Source of the DNA: Protaetiibacter sp. SSC-01
GTDB taxonomy: Bacteria; Actinomycetota; Actinomycetes; Actinomycetales; Microbacteriaceae
Assembly: GCF_014483895.1 (NCBI RefSeq)
Contig: NZ_CP059987.1
Location: 1,860,001 to 1,924,000, forward strand
Length of the DNA stretch: 64,000 bases
Direction: 5' to 3'
A model generated the notes under the pieces. It ran no database searches. It worked only from the letters and a program-made list of their open reading frames with translations, and was not told where the DNA came from. This document shows positions 17,146 to 26,078 of this stretch, in pieces. A program made the translations under genes and the position numbers. The stretch's first letter is position 1; each line of letters opens with the position of its first letter.

Positions 17146-17870
17146 AGGCCGAGCAGCGTGTCGAGGCCGACGACGAGTCCGCGTGTGCCGGGCAGGGCGC
17201 GCAGCGCGAGCAGGATGCCGGCCTCGTACGACGCGTCGGAGACGGTCTGGTGGCTGATCCGCATCGTCTCGCCGACGCCGCCGAAGATCACCTGCTGCTC
17301 GGCGAGCACGCCGTCGAGCCGGAGGCTGTGCACCGGCACGCTCGCGACCTGCTGCCCGCGGGCGCGCTGGTCGGCGTGAGGGGCGGCGACGGGCCCGCGC
17401 TCGGCGCGCGACTCCGCGATGAGCTCGGCCGTGCGGATCGCGGTGCCCGAGGGCGAGTCGGACTTGCCGGCGTGGTGCGCCTCGATGATCTCGATCGAGT
17501 CGAAGTAGGGCGCGGCGATCGTCGCGAGGCGCGTCGCGACGACGGAGCCGAGCGAGAAGTTGGGGACGACGATGACGCCGAGCTCGGGCTCGTCGCCGAG
17601 GCGGCTGCGCACGCGCTGGAGGCGCTCGGCCGTCCAGCCTGATGTGCCCACGAGCACCGGGATGCCGCGCGAGACGGCGGCCTCCACGACTTCCGGCGAC
17701 ACCGCGGGCAGCGTGACGTCGAGCACCAGGTCAGCACCCTCGATCGCGTCGAGCGAGTCGCGCGACCCGAGACGCGCGTGCACCTCGAAGTCGTCACTGC
17801 CCTCGATGAGGCGGGTCGCGAGGGTGCCCATCCTGCCGCTCGCTCCGACGACGGCCACCGAGTACGCCAT
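17142..17870 (-). CDS. dapB: 4-hydroxy-tetrahydrodipicolinate reductase
   Basis: This 242-residue NAD(P)H enzyme reduces the DapA product in diaminopimelate and lysine synthesis. The N-terminal dinucleotide motif VVGASGRMG is at residues 7-15, and the catalytic/substrate motif EAHHAGKSDSPSGTA (about residues 137-151) is intact. The ATG start gives the motif the usual N-terminal position. It is the first gene of a two-gene unit with the TPR-like membrane protein. Confidence 0.97.
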   Translation of the reverse strand: MAYSVAVVGASGRMGTLATRLIEGSDDFEVHARLGSRDSLDAIEGADLVLDVTLPAVSPEVVEAAVSRGIPVLVGTSGWTAERLQRVRSRLGDEPELGVIVVPNFSLGSVVATRLATIAAPYFDSIEIIEAHHAGKSDSPSGTAIRTAELIAESRAERGPVAAPHADQRARGQQVASVPVHSLRLDGVLAEQQVIFGGVGETMRISHQTVSDASYEAGILLALRALPGTRGLVVGLDTLLGL

Positions 17871-17898
17871 GCCGTCCAGCCTATCTACGCTGGGAGTC

Positions 17899-18360
17899 GT
17901 GCATCCCGCCTTCCGCGTCGCCACCGTGACCGACCCCGACGCCCACGAGCTGCTCGCCGAGTACTTCTCGATGCGCGCCGCCGGCTTCGACCCCGCGGCG
18001 GGCACCTACCGCACGGTCTTCCCCGACCCCGCGCGCTTCACCGAGCCCGCGGGCGTCTTCCTCGTCGTCGACGACGAGGGCTCCCCCGTCGGCTGCGGTG
18101 GCATCCGGATGCTCGACGCCGACCGCGCCGAGGTGAAGCACCTGTACCTGCGCGACGCGGTGCGGGGACGCGGATGGGGTCGGCTGCTGCTCGCGGAGCT
18201 CGAGCGCCGCGCACGCGAGCTGGGCGCGAGGGAGTCCGTGCTCGACACGAACGTCGCGCTCGAGGCCGCGGGCTCGCTCTACCGATCGAGCGGCTACGTC
18301 GAGATCCCGCCGTACAACGACAACCCGAACGCGACGACGTGGTTCCGCAAGGAGCTGTGA
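17899..18360 (+). CDS. GNAT family N-acetyltransferase
   Basis: The 153-residue protein has the acetyl-CoA-binding GNAT core: VKHLYLRDAVRGRGWGRLLLAELERRARELGA carries the R-x2-G-x-G/A loop, followed by LYRSSGYVEIPPYND. Similar proteins act on small amines or amino acids, but the substrate cannot be deduced. It is divergent from dapB with only 28 bp between starts. The GTG at 17899 is the earliest sensible start; its ribosome-binding site is weak, so it may be leaderless. Confidence 0.88.
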   Translation: MHPAFRVATVTDPDAHELLAEYFSMRAAGFDPAAGTYRTVFPDPARFTEPAGVFLVVDDEGSPVGCGGIRMLDADRAEVKHLYLRDAVRGRGWGRLLLAELERRARELGARESVLDTNVALEAAGSLYRSSGYVEIPPYNDNPNATTWFRKEL

Positions 18361-18372
18361 CCGGGTGACGGA

Positions 18373-18412
18373 GGTCTCGAGACGCGTCGCTTCGCGGCGC
18401 TCCTCGACCACC
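18373..18412. repeat. REP-like palindrome (single unit)
   Basis: The sequence starting GGTCTCGAGACG, a GC-rich hairpin core (cgtcgcttcgcggcg) and ending CTCCTCGACCACC matches half of the REPIN at 50440-50541: shared flanks are TCGA-x-ACG and CT-x-CTC-x-ACCA around a variable stem. It lies in the 65-bp gap between the convergent GNAT and phosphoglycerate-mutase genes, where it may also act as a bidirectional terminator. Confidence 0.6.
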
Positions 18413-18425
18413 TGAGGTTCCCGCG

Positions 18426-19028
18426 TCAGTAGGGCTGCTCCACCGACAGGCCCGTTCTCAATTCCGGCAGCAGGTGGCCGAGGTCGTTGTGGGTCACGAG
18501 CACGGGAGGCTTCGCCGAGCGCACACGGATGATCGTGAGCCCGCAGTTCGCCTGGTTGATGCCGAGCCAGCGCCAGCTCGCCGCACCGAACACCTCGCGC
18601 ACGAACCAGCCGATCACGAAGTTGTGCGTGATGAGCAGGTCGTGCCGGTCCTCGCGCGTGGGCGTGAGCCACTCGGCCGTCGCATCCGCCATCTGGGCCT
18701 CGCCTGCCTCGATCTCCTCGCGCGTGACGGAGCCGAAGAAGTGCTCCCACGCGTGCGGAAGGTCGGGCGTGGGGCCGGACGGGATGCAGTCCATGAGCAG
18801 GGCGGACGGCTCGGGCTCGATCGCCGGCATCCGCTCGGTCATGATGCGCGCCGTCTCCTGCGCGCGCTGCAGCGGCGAGGTCCAGGCGCCCGTGATGGGC
18901 ACGCCGCCGAGGCGCTCGGCGATCGCCTGGGCCTGGCGCACACCGCGCGCCGAGAGGGGGCCGTCGGGCAGACCGTGCTCCGCGTCCTGCTGCTCGCCGT
19001 GGCGCACGAGGTAGAGGAATCTCGACAT
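18426..19028 (-). CDS. histidine phosphatase (phosphoglycerate mutase-like) family protein
   Basis: The 200-residue protein starts with the catalytic motif LVRHGEQ (residues 7-13), and has TSPLQRAQETA and the second catalytic His in THNFVIGWFVREV. This is the histidine phosphatase branch 1; typical substrates are phosphosugars, cofactors or alpha-ribazole phosphate, but the specific one is unknown. It lies 10 bp after the M16 protease gene on the same strand, so the two are likely co-transcribed. Confidence 0.88.
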   Translation of the reverse strand: MSRFLYLVRHGEQQDAEHGLPDGPLSARGVRQAQAIAERLGGVPITGAWTSPLQRAQETARIMTERMPAIEPEPSALLMDCIPSGPTPDLPHAWEHFFGSVTREEIEAGEAQMADATAEWLTPTREDRHDLLITHNFVIGWFVREVFGAASWRWLGINQANCGLTIIRVRSAKPPVLVTHNDLGHLLPELRTGLSVEQPY

Positions 19029-19038
19029 GATGCAGCCC

Positions 19039-20394
19039 CTACGCCGCCGCCGGCTCGCCGTCGAGGCCCGCGAACGCCGCGGGCGCCACGGGGCCGACCG
19101 CCGCGACCGACAGCGGGCGGTCGACGAGCTCGGCCGCGAGCTCGCGGACATCGGATGCCGTGACGGCCTCGATGCGCCGCAGCGTCTCGTCGAGGTCGGC
19201 GAACTCGCCGAGGGTCAGCTCGCTGCGGCCGAGGCGGCTCATGCGGGTGTCGGAGTCCTCGAGCGCGAGGGCCGACGCGCCCGCGAGCTGGCCGCGCGCG
19301 CGGCGCAGCTCGTCGTCGGTGATGCCGTCGGCCGCGAGGCGCCGGAACTCGGCGAGCAGGAGCTCGGCGACGTCGCTCGCTCGCTTCGGCGAGCATCCCG
19401 CGTAGAGCCCGACGATGCCGGTGTCGGAGTAGCTCGAGGCGAAGGAGTACACGGAGTAGGCGAGTCCGCGCTTCTCGCGCACCTCCTGGAAGAGCCGGGA
19501 GCTCATGCCGCCGCCGAGCACGGAGTTGAGCACCGTGAGCGCGGGGCGGCGGTCGTCGGCGGCCGCGAGGCCCGCGACGCCGAGGTAGAGGTTGACCTGC
19601 TCGAGGGGACGTTCGACGAGCGCGAGCGGCGAGCCGCGCTCGATGAGGCCCTCCGCGGGGTCGCGGCGCGGCACGGGCTGTCGGGGGGTCTCGAGGTCCC
19701 AGCCTGCCTCGCCGAGCGCCTCCAGCGCGACCTCGACGATGCGGTCGTGGTCGACGGCACCCGCGACCGTGATGACGAGGTCGCGCGGGCCGTAGTTCTC
19801 GCGGTAGTGGCGCCATACGGCGTCGCGCGTGACGGCGCCGATCGACTCGGGGCTGCCGCCGATCGGGCGACCGAGCGGATGCCCGCCGAAGACCGCCTCG
19901 AAGAAGCGCTCCCCCGCGACATCGCCCGGGTCGTCGTCGGCCATCGCGAGCTCCTCGAGGATGACGCCGCGCTCGTTCTCGAACTCCTCGGGGTCGAGCA
20001 CCGAGGACGCGAACATGTCGGCGAGCACGCGCACCGCCATCTCGAGGTCCCGGTCGCGCACCTTCGCGTAGTAGCAGGTGTGCTCCTTCGCGGTGAGCGC
20101 GTTGTGCTCGCCGCCGACGGAGTCGAAGGCGACCGCGATGTCGAGCGCGCTGCGGGTGGCAGTGCCCTTGAAGAGCAAGTGCTCGAGGAAGTGGGTCGAG
20201 CCGTAGGTCACGGGCTCCTCGTCGCGGGAGCCGACGGCGACCCAGAAGCCGACAGTCGCGCTCTGCGAGCCGGGGACCCGTTCGGTCAGCACCCGCACCC
20301 CGCTGGGGAGCACCGAGCGCCGGACGAGCGTGCCGCCGGATGCGTCGATGGCGAGTTCCGGGAGGTCGAGAGGGAGCTGCACCGCGCCGTTCAT
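19039..20394 (-). CDS. M16 family zinc protease (PqqL/processing peptidase-like)
   Basis: The 451-residue peptidase has the inverted zinc motif HFLEH (H-x2-E-H, near residue 68) and the distal glutamate in FENERGVILEE, so the N-terminal half is catalytically competent. The C-terminal inactive half has GGGMSSRLFQEVREKRGLAYSVYSF. Homologues degrade small peptides; in actinobacteria the gene often follows pnp and rpsO, whereas here it is separate. A 32-bp palindrome lies upstream in the region shared with a divergent TetR gene, so expression may be repressed by that regulator. Confidence 0.93.
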   Translation of the reverse strand: MNGAVQLPLDLPELAIDASGGTLVRRSVLPSGVRVLTERVPGSQSATVGFWVAVGSRDEEPVTYGSTHFLEHLLFKGTATRSALDIAVAFDSVGGEHNALTAKEHTCYYAKVRDRDLEMAVRVLADMFASSVLDPEEFENERGVILEELAMADDDPGDVAGERFFEAVFGGHPLGRPIGGSPESIGAVTRDAVWRHYRENYGPRDLVITVAGAVDHDRIVEVALEALGEAGWDLETPRQPVPRRDPAEGLIERGSPLALVERPLEQVNLYLGVAGLAAADDRRPALTVLNSVLGGGMSSRLFQEVREKRGLAYSVYSFASSYSDTGIVGLYAGCSPKRASDVAELLLAEFRRLAADGITDDELRRARGQLAGASALALEDSDTRMSRLGRSELTLGEFADLDETLRRIEAVTASDVRELAAELVDRPLSVAAVGPVAPAAFAGLDGEPAAA

Positions 20395-20460
20395 CGTGCC
20401 GAGCCTACGCCATCGCGCGCGCGGCATCCGGCGACTCATCCCCCGTACTGGGGGCTGGGA

Positions 20461-20492
20461 TGAGGACAAACAGACAAGTCTGTCTGTCCTCA
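20461..20492. promoter_or_regulatory. 32-bp palindromic operator for a TetR-family repressor
   Basis: TGAGGACA (20461-20468) pairs with TGTCCTCA (20485-20492), and the inner arms ACAGAC (20470-20475) and GTCTGT (20478-20483) share the same centre with an AA spacer. Only one base pair (20469/20484) is mismatched. The core ACAGACAAGTCTGT is typical of TetR operators. It lies between the divergent M16 protease (start 20394) and TetR (start 20676) genes, just upstream of a possible -10 (TAGCGT, 20499-20504). Confidence 0.75.
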
Positions 20493-20605
20493 TCGTGCTA
20501 GCGTGTGTCTCGCGGAGAGCGACGGAAACCCGACCGATCGGCCTTCCCAGCCGGGTGACCCGTGCCCGGGCCCTCGTGGCACCGATCGTCGGAAACCGAT
20601 CGCCC

Positions 20606-20637
20606 GTGCCGCGGCCTCCCCCGGGTGGCCGCGGCAC
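20606..20637 (+). other. structured leader hairpin upstream of tetR
   Basis: If transcription starts near the operator, the TetR mRNA has a leader of about 165 bases. It contains a perfect 11-bp stem (GTGCCGCGGCC at 20606-20616 and its complement at 20627-20637) closing a 10-base loop, and a smaller GATCG/CGATC stem just before it (20584-20601). No T-run follows, so this is not an ordinary terminator. Function is unknown; it does not match a riboswitch I recognise. Confidence 0.4.
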
Positions 20638-20675
20638 CCTGCTCCGCGCACGACCCAGAACGAAGGAGCCCCGGG

Positions 20676-21284
20676 TTGCCGATCGACATCGTGAAGCCGC
20701 CGAAGCGTCTCACCCTCGCGCCCGCGAAGCAGCGCATCCTCGACACCGCCGACCGGCTCTTCTACGACGAGGGCATCCGCGCTGTCGGCATCGACCGCCT
20801 CATCGCCGTGTCGAGCGTCACGAAGGCGACGTTCTACAAGCACTACGGCTCGAAGGACCGGCTCATCGTCGAGTACATCGCCTACCGGCACCTGCAGGTG
20901 GCGGAGGCCGTCGACGCGGCCGCGCAGCAGACCGACGACCCCGAGCAGCTGCTGCGCGACATCCTCGCCCTGCAGATGCGCTGGATCGCCGCCACGGGCT
21001 TCCGCGGCTGCCCCTTCCTCAACGCGGCCACCGAGTTCACCGACGCGTCGCATCCCGTGCGCCGCGCCGTCGAGGAGCATCGCGAGTGGTTCCACGAGCT
21101 GCTCGAGTCGCTCCTGCGCGAGATCGGACACCCGCTGCCGGGCGACGCCGCCGACGACCTCATGCTCGCGCACGACGGCGCCATGCTCGGCGGCTACGCG
21201 AGCGACCCGATCGCCGCGACGGCCGCTCTGCAGCGCATGTACGACCGCGTGCTCGCGGCCGTACCGGAACGCGCCGCGGCCTGA
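20676..21284 (+). CDS. TetR family transcriptional regulator
   Basis: The 202-residue protein has an N-terminal TetR helix-turn-helix (AKQRILDTADRLFYDEGIRAVGID..., then VTKATFYKHYGSKDRLIVEYI, residues 15-65) and a C-terminal ligand domain resembling TetR_C_11-like groups. I chose the TTG start because AAGGAG lies 8-9 bases upstream; a GTG 15 bases later is the alternative. The perfect-centred palindrome upstream is its likely operator, so it probably controls itself. The inducer is unknown. Confidence 0.9.
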   Translation: MPIDIVKPPKRLTLAPAKQRILDTADRLFYDEGIRAVGIDRLIAVSSVTKATFYKHYGSKDRLIVEYIAYRHLQVAEAVDAAAQQTDDPEQLLRDILALQMRWIAATGFRGCPFLNAATEFTDASHPVRRAVEEHREWFHELLESLLREIGHPLPGDAADDLMLAHDGAMLGGYASDPIAATAALQRMYDRVLAAVPERAAA

Positions 21285-21426
21285 TCTAGTGCACGCGCGC
21301 CACCTCACGCAAGGGGGTGGGCGTTTCCGGCTGCCGCCGACACGGCCTCGCTAGGGTGAACGCCGCGCGGCTCCCCCGCCGCGTCGGAGCCGTCAGCGGC
21401 TCTGCGACCCGGAAGGGAGCACCGCC

Positions 21427-21768
21427 ATGATCGTCCTGCCCGCCATCACGGTCCTCACGCTGATCTACCTGATCGCGACCGTCGTCGCCCTCATCGACGG
21501 CATCATCCGCGCCCGCGGACGCGGCACCGCGATCCTCGCGATCGTCGAGATCGTCGTCGCCGCCCTCATGATCCTCGCGCTCTTCGTCGCGATCCCGTTC
21601 GGCACCGTCGTGCTCGGCGTCGTGCTGCTCGTCGTGCTCGTGCTGCAGCTCGTGCTGCGCGGACGCGTGCGGCGCGGAGGCGTCGCCCTCACGGTCGTCG
21701 CCCTCGTCGCGACCGTGCTCTGGCTCGTGCTCTCGCTCGGCTGGATCCAGATCCCCGGCGTGAACTGA
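21427..21768 (+). CDS. small four-helix membrane protein of unknown function
   Basis: This 113-residue protein is almost entirely hydrophobic: about four transmembrane helices separated by short basic loops (RARGRG near residue 30, RGRVRRGG near residue 80). The ATG is preceded by GGAAGGGAG. It shows no catalytic motif. It lies downstream of tetR after a 142-bp gap that contains a GGCTCC/GGAGCC stem (21369-21391), a possible tetR terminator. It may be an independent gene. I do not recognise a family. Confidence 0.75.
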   Translation: MIVLPAITVLTLIYLIATVVALIDGIIRARGRGTAILAIVEIVVAALMILALFVAIPFGTVVLGVVLLVVLVLQLVLRGRVRRGGVALTVVALVATVLWLVLSLGWIQIPGVN

Positions 21769-21783
21769 GCCCGCGGGCCCCGG

Positions 21784-22794
21784 CTACGCGCTCGCGCGGT
21801 CGAGCGCCGCGAGCTGGTGACGCGTCGGGCGGAGGTCGGGCGCGGCCATGACGTCGAAGAGCTGATCGGCCGAGCGCACCTCGACGACGGGGGCGATGAC
21901 GCCCGGGCGGCTCAGCAGCCAGGCGATCGCGACGCCCGCGAGGCTCGCGTCGAGCTCGGATGCGACCCGCTCGAGAGCGGCGAGCACGCGGCGTCCGCGG
22001 CGCCCCAGGTGCGGCGCGATGTAGGCGGGCGAAGGCGCGGATGCGAGATCGGCACGCGTGCGGTACTCGCCCGTGAGGAAGCCGTCGGCGAGCGGGAAAC
22101 GCGGCATGATCGCGAGGCCCTGCTGGAGCGCCACCCCCGCGGGGCCCTTCTCGTAGCCGACGCGGTGCATGAGCGAGTACTGGTTCTGGAGGGCGGTCAT
22201 CGGCGCGACGCCGAGCAGCCCGCAGGCGACGCGTGCGGCCAGCAGGCGGTTGCCGGTGTGGTCCGACATGCCGAAGGTCAGCACCTTGCCGCGGCGGATG
22301 AGCCCGTCGACCGCGAGCAGCGTCTCCTCGAACGGCACCTCGGTGTCGTCGACGTGCAGGTACAGGAGATCGATGCGGTCCGTGCCGAGGCGTCGGAGGG
22401 AGGCGTCGACCGCCGCCGTGATCGCAGTCGCCGAGAGGCCCGGATGCGCGGCGGACTTGCCGACCTTGGTGGCGACGACGAGCCCGTCGCGATTGCCGCG
22501 GCGCCGCATCCAGTCGCCGATGAGCTGCTCGCTGCGCCCCTCGCCGTAGGCGTCGGCCGTGTCGATCATGTTGCCGCCGAGCGCCGTGTACGCGTCGAGG
22601 ATCTCGCCGACGGCCGCGTCGGAGACGCTCGAGCCGAAGTGCTTGCCGCTCATCGCGGTCGGGAAGACGCGGAGCTCGGTGCCGGGGATCTGGCGTCGGG
22701 GCGGGTTCGCACGACCGACGATGGCGGCGGTCTCGAGCGTGGTGGGGACGGGCGCGAGGGCGGATGCCACGGGCGGCACCGACCGCATCTCCAT
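21784..22794 (-). CDS. aldo/keto reductase
   Basis: The 336-residue protein is an NADPH-dependent oxidoreductase with a TIM-barrel fold. The catalytic tetrad is recognisable: Asp and Tyr in DTADAYGEGRSE (about residue 80-90), Lys in VVATKVGK, and His in LLYLHVDD. The length is usual for the YajO/YqkF-like branch. The N-terminal 25 residues before RQIPGTELRVFPTAMSG are extra, so the true start could be later. Substrate is not predictable. Confidence 0.9.
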   Translation of the reverse strand: MEMRSVPPVASALAPVPTTLETAAIVGRANPPRRQIPGTELRVFPTAMSGKHFGSSVSDAAVGEILDAYTALGGNMIDTADAYGEGRSEQLIGDWMRRRGNRDGLVVATKVGKSAAHPGLSATAITAAVDASLRRLGTDRIDLLYLHVDDTEVPFEETLLAVDGLIRRGKVLTFGMSDHTGNRLLAARVACGLLGVAPMTALQNQYSLMHRVGYEKGPAGVALQQGLAIMPRFPLADGFLTGEYRTRADLASAPSPAYIAPHLGRRGRRVLAALERVASELDASLAGVAIAWLLSRPGVIAPVVEVRSADQLFDVMAAPDLRPTRHQLAALDRASA

Positions 22795-22929
22795 ACCCCA
22801 CCTCCTCGGGTTGGTGCGAGGTTATCGCCCGGCGCGCCGGCGGACGGGCAGGTGCGCCGGATCGTCGTCGATCGTCACCATTTCGTGATGGGCCTCGACG
22901 TGGGCGAGCCCGGGTGGCAACGTGGGGGC

Positions 22930-23457
22930 ATGGCGAACGATCCGTTCTGGAGGCTTCCGCAGGTCGGCGCGCTCGAGGTGCGCAGCCCGGACTTCGAGGA
23001 GGGCGGCGAGCTGCCGACCTGGGCACGCGCCCGGGACGCGGGCGGTCAGGACCTCTCCCCCGAGCTGCGCTGGCTCGGCGCCCCCGAGGGCACGCGCAGC
23101 TTCGTCGTGCGCGCCTACGACCCCGACGCCCCGACGATGAGCGGTTTCTGGCACTGGGCGGCCTACGACCTCCCCGCGAGCACCGACGGCCTCCCGCGCG
23201 GGGCCGGGACCCCCGCATCCGGCCTCCTGCCCGCGGGCGCCGTCACGGTCGCCAACGAGGCGGGCGCCGAGGAGTACACGGGAGCCGCTCCTCCGGCCGG
23301 GCACGGTGAGCACCGCTACTTCTTCGTCGTGAGCGCGCTCGACGTCGAGCACCTCGAGCTGCCCGCCGGAATCACGCCCGCCGTGCTCGGCTTCGTTCTG
23401 CGCGAGCACGAGCTCGCGCGCGGGGCGACCGTCGGCACGAGCGTCACGCCGGGGTAG
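22930..23457 (+). CDS. YbhB/YbcL family PEBP-like protein
   Basis: The 175-residue product belongs to the phosphatidylethanolamine-binding protein family. Markers are LSPELRWLGAPEGTRSFVV, the ligand-site DPDAPTMSGFWHW (DPDxP and the GxxHW-like region), and PPAGHGEHRYFFVV. Bacterial members are cytosolic and of unclear function; they may bind phosphorylated ligands or inhibit proteases. It is a single gene convergent with pnp and separated from it by a strong hairpin. Confidence 0.9.
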   Translation: MANDPFWRLPQVGALEVRSPDFEEGGELPTWARARDAGGQDLSPELRWLGAPEGTRSFVVRAYDPDAPTMSGFWHWAAYDLPASTDGLPRGAGTPASGLLPAGAVTVANEAGAEEYTGAAPPAGHGEHRYFFVVSALDVEHLELPAGITPAVLGFVLREHELARGATVGTSVTPG

Positions 23458-23463
23458 AACGAC

Positions 23464-23496
23464 GGATGCCCGCCCCGCTGAGCGGGACGGGCATCC
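23464..23496. terminator. bidirectional hairpin between PEBP gene and pnp
   Basis: GGATGCCCG (23464-23472) pairs with CGGGCATCC (23488-23496), and inside this the CCCGC/GCGGG arms extend the stem around a TGA loop. It lies 6 bp after the PEBP stop and 11 bp after the pnp stop, in the convergent gap. No T-run follows either strand, which is common in GC-rich actinobacteria. Confidence 0.7.
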
Positions 23497-23507
23497 GGGG
23501 TCCGGGA

Positions 23508-25775
23508 TCAGGACTCGGCGGGAGCCTCGGGAGCCTCCGTGGCCTCGGCCTCGGCGGACTCGGTCTCCTCGACCACCGGGGCGAGCGACAGCTTGCCGCG
23601 GTCGTCCATCTTGGTGATCTCGACCATGATCTTCTGGCCGACCGAGAGCACGTCCTCAACGTTCTCGACGCGCTTGCCGCCGGCGAGCTTGCGCACCTCG
23701 GAGATGTGCAGCAGGCCGTCCTTGCCGGGGAGCAGCGAGACGAACGCGCCGAAGGTCGCGAGCTTCACGACCGTGCCGAGGAACCGCTCGCCGACCTCCG
23801 GGTTGACCGGGTTGCCGATCGCGAGCACCTGGGCGCGCGCGGCCTCGGCCGACGGGCCGTCGACGGCGCCGATGTAGACGGTGCCGTCCTCCTCGATGGA
23901 GATCTCGGCGCCGGTCTCGTCCTGGATCGCGTTGATCGTCTTGCCCTTGGGGCCGATGAGCTCGCCGATCTTGTCGACCGGGATGTTCACCGAGATCACG
24001 CGCGGAGCGGTCGGAGCCATCTCGTCCGGACCGTCGATCGCCTGGTTGATGACCGCGAGGATCGCCGTGCGGGCCTCCTTGGCCTGCTTGAGCGCACCGT
24101 CGAGCACCGACGAGGGAAGACCCGCGAGCTTGGTGTCGAGCTGGATCGCCGTGACGAACTCCGAGGTGCCGGCGACCTTGAAGTCCATGTCGCCGAGCGC
24201 GTCCTCGGCGCCGAGGATGTCGGTGAGCGCCGCGTAGCGGGTCTCCCCGTCGACCTCGTCCGAGATGAGGCCCATCGCGATGCCGGCCACGGGCGCCTTG
24301 AGGGGCACACCCGCGTTGAGCAGCGAGAGGGTCGAGGCGCAGACCGAGCCCATCGACGTCGAGCCGTTGGAGCCGAGGGCCTCGGACACCTGACGGATCG
24401 CGTAGGGGAACTCCTCGCGGGTCGGCAGCACCGGCACGAGGGCGCGCTCGGCGAGGAAGCCGTGCCCGATCTCGCGACGCTTCGGCGAACCCACGCGGCC
24501 GGTCTCACCGGTCGAGTAGGGCGGGAAGTTGTAGTGGTGGAGGTAGCGCTTCTTGGTGACGGGCGCGAGCGAGTCGATCTGCTGCTCCATCTTGAGCATG
24601 TTGAGCGTCGTGACGCCCAGGATCTGGGTCTCGCCGCGCTGGAAGATCGCGGAGCCGTGGACGCGCGGGATGACCTGCACCTCGGCGTCGAGCGCACGGA
24701 TGTCGGTGAGCCCGCGGCCGTCGATGCGGACGCCCTCGGTGAGCACGCGCGTGCGCATGACCTTCTTGCTGACCGACTTGTAGGCGGCGCTCACCATCGG
24801 CGGCACCTCGCCCGACAGCTCGCCGGCCTCGACCTTCTCGTTGATCGCGAGCTTGACGCGCTCCTTGAGCTCGTCGTCGGCGGCCTGACGCTCCTGCTTG
24901 TCGGCGATCTGGTAGACGGCCTTAAGGTCGTCGTAGGCGAGCTCGGCGACGGCGTTGTAGGCCTCGTCGGAGTACGGCGGGAAGAGCGGAAACTCCTGGA
25001 TCGCCTTCGCCGACTGCGCGGCGAGCTCCTGCTGGGCCTTCACGAGCTGCTTGAGGAACGGCTTCGCCGCCTCGAGGCCCTGCGCGACGACGGCCTCGTC
25101 GGGCTTGGTCGCACCGGCGCGGATGAGCTCCCAGCTCACCTCGGTGGCCTCGGCCTCGACCATCATGATCGCGACGTCCTCGTTGCCGTCCTTGTCGGTG
25201 ACGAGGCGGCCGGCGACGGTGAGGTCGAAGACGGCCTCCGCGAGCTGGCTGTGCTTGGGGAATGCGACCCACTGGTCGCCGATGAGCGCGAGGCGCACGC
25301 CCGCGACGGGGCCGTAGAACGGCAGGCCCGAGATCTGGGTCGAGGCGCTCGCCGCGTTGATGGCGAGGGCGTCGTAGAACTCGTCGGGCGCGATGCTGAG
25401 CACGGTGATGACGATCTGCACCTCGTTGCGGAGACCCTCGACGAAGGTCGGGCGCAGCGGGCGGTCGATGAGACGGCAGACGAGGATCGCCTCGGTCGAG
25501 GGGCGGCCCTCACGGCGGAAGAACGAGCCGGGGATCTTGCCGGCGGCGTAGGAACGCTCCTCGACGTCGACCGTCAGCGGGAAGAAGTCGAAGCCGTCGC
25601 GGGGGTGCTTCCCGGCGCTCGTCGCGCTCAGGATCATCGTGTCCTCGTCGAGGTACGCGGCGACGGCGCCCTGCGCCTGCTGGGCGAGACGACCGGTCTC
25701 GAAACGGATGGTGCGGGTGCCGAACTTGCCGTTGTCCAGAACGGCTTCGGCGAACTTGATCTCGGGGCCTTCCAC
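23508..25775 (-). CDS. pnp: polyribonucleotide nucleotidyltransferase (PNPase)
   Basis: The 755-residue protein degrades RNA 3' to 5' by phosphorolysis. It has two RNase PH cores separated by a helical domain, followed by a KH domain ([37 protein letters not shown], about residue 600) and an S1 domain ([28 protein letters not shown]), then an acidic Glu/Ala-rich tail. The GTG start is preceded by AAGGAG (25785-25790). rpsO is 9.7 kb away on the same strand here instead of adjacent. Confidence 0.97.
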   Translation of the reverse strand: MEGPEIKFAEAVLDNGKFGTRTIRFETGRLAQQAQGAVAAYLDEDTMILSATSAGKHPRDGFDFFPLTVDVEERSYAAGKIPGSFFRREGRPSTEAILVCRLIDRPLRPTFVEGLRNEVQIVITVLSIAPDEFYDALAINAASASTQISGLPFYGPVAGVRLALIGDQWVAFPKHSQLAEAVFDLTVAGRLVTDKDGNEDVAIMMVEAEATEVSWELIRAGATKPDEAVVAQGLEAAKPFLKQLVKAQQELAAQSAKAIQEFPLFPPYSDEAYNAVAELAYDDLKAVYQIADKQERQAADDELKERVKLAINEKVEAGELSGEVPPMVSAAYKSVSKKVMRTRVLTEGVRIDGRGLTDIRALDAEVQVIPRVHGSAIFQRGETQILGVTTLNMLKMEQQIDSLAPVTKKRYLHHYNFPPYSTGETGRVGSPKRREIGHGFLAERALVPVLPTREEFPYAIRQVSEALGSNGSTSMGSVCASTLSLLNAGVPLKAPVAGIAMGLISDEVDGETRYAALTDILGAEDALGDMDFKVAGTSEFVTAIQLDTKLAGLPSSVLDGALKQAKEARTAILAVINQAIDGPDEMAPTAPRVISVNIPVDKIGELIGPKGKTINAIQDETGAEISIEEDGTVYIGAVDGPSAEAARAQVLAIGNPVNPEVGERFLGTVVKLATFGAFVSLLPGKDGLLHISEVRKLAGGKRVENVEDVLSVGQKIMVEITKMDDRGKLSLAPVVEETESAEAEATEAPEAPAES

Positions 25776-26078
25776 GAGGTCTTACTCCTTGCTGCCGCGA
25801 TTCGCACGGCATGACTTCGGAGCAGGAGCGGGCAGGAAGGGCGTGACGCGCGCAGTGCCGCGCGCCGGCCGCCTGGATCTGGTCAACAGTAGAAGGGCTC
25901 CGACTCCGTGTTCGGAGAACCACCACCGGTGACCAGCTTCGTGCCGGCCTGCTCCGTTTCAACCTCCGCCGAATCGTTGCTCGGCGGAGAAGCCGCCGGA
26001 TGGCGACCGTGGTCAGCCTACCAGCCGGTCCTGCGCGGAGCGAGGAATGCTCTCGCGCCCGCGCGCCGTGGGCCCGAG
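25776..26078 (-). promoter_or_regulatory. pnp upstream region with two hairpins, no gene seen
   Basis: This 303-bp gap between the fructosamine-kinase-like gene and pnp contains no credible coding sequence. It has the pnp ribosome-binding site (AAGGAG, 25785-25790), a small stem CTCCG-TGTT-CGGAG (25904-25917), and a perfect 8-bp stem CTCCGCCG/CGGCGGAG (25964-25989) with a 10-base loop. The latter could terminate the upstream gene or be a PNPase/RNase III autoregulatory element in the pnp leader. Confidence 0.45.

Noticed and set aside
23466-25814. 782-codon open frame on the plus strand
   Set aside because: It covers pnp in antisense, is dominated by Arg/Asp/Leu/Val repeats and has no family match. 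It is a codon-composition shadow.
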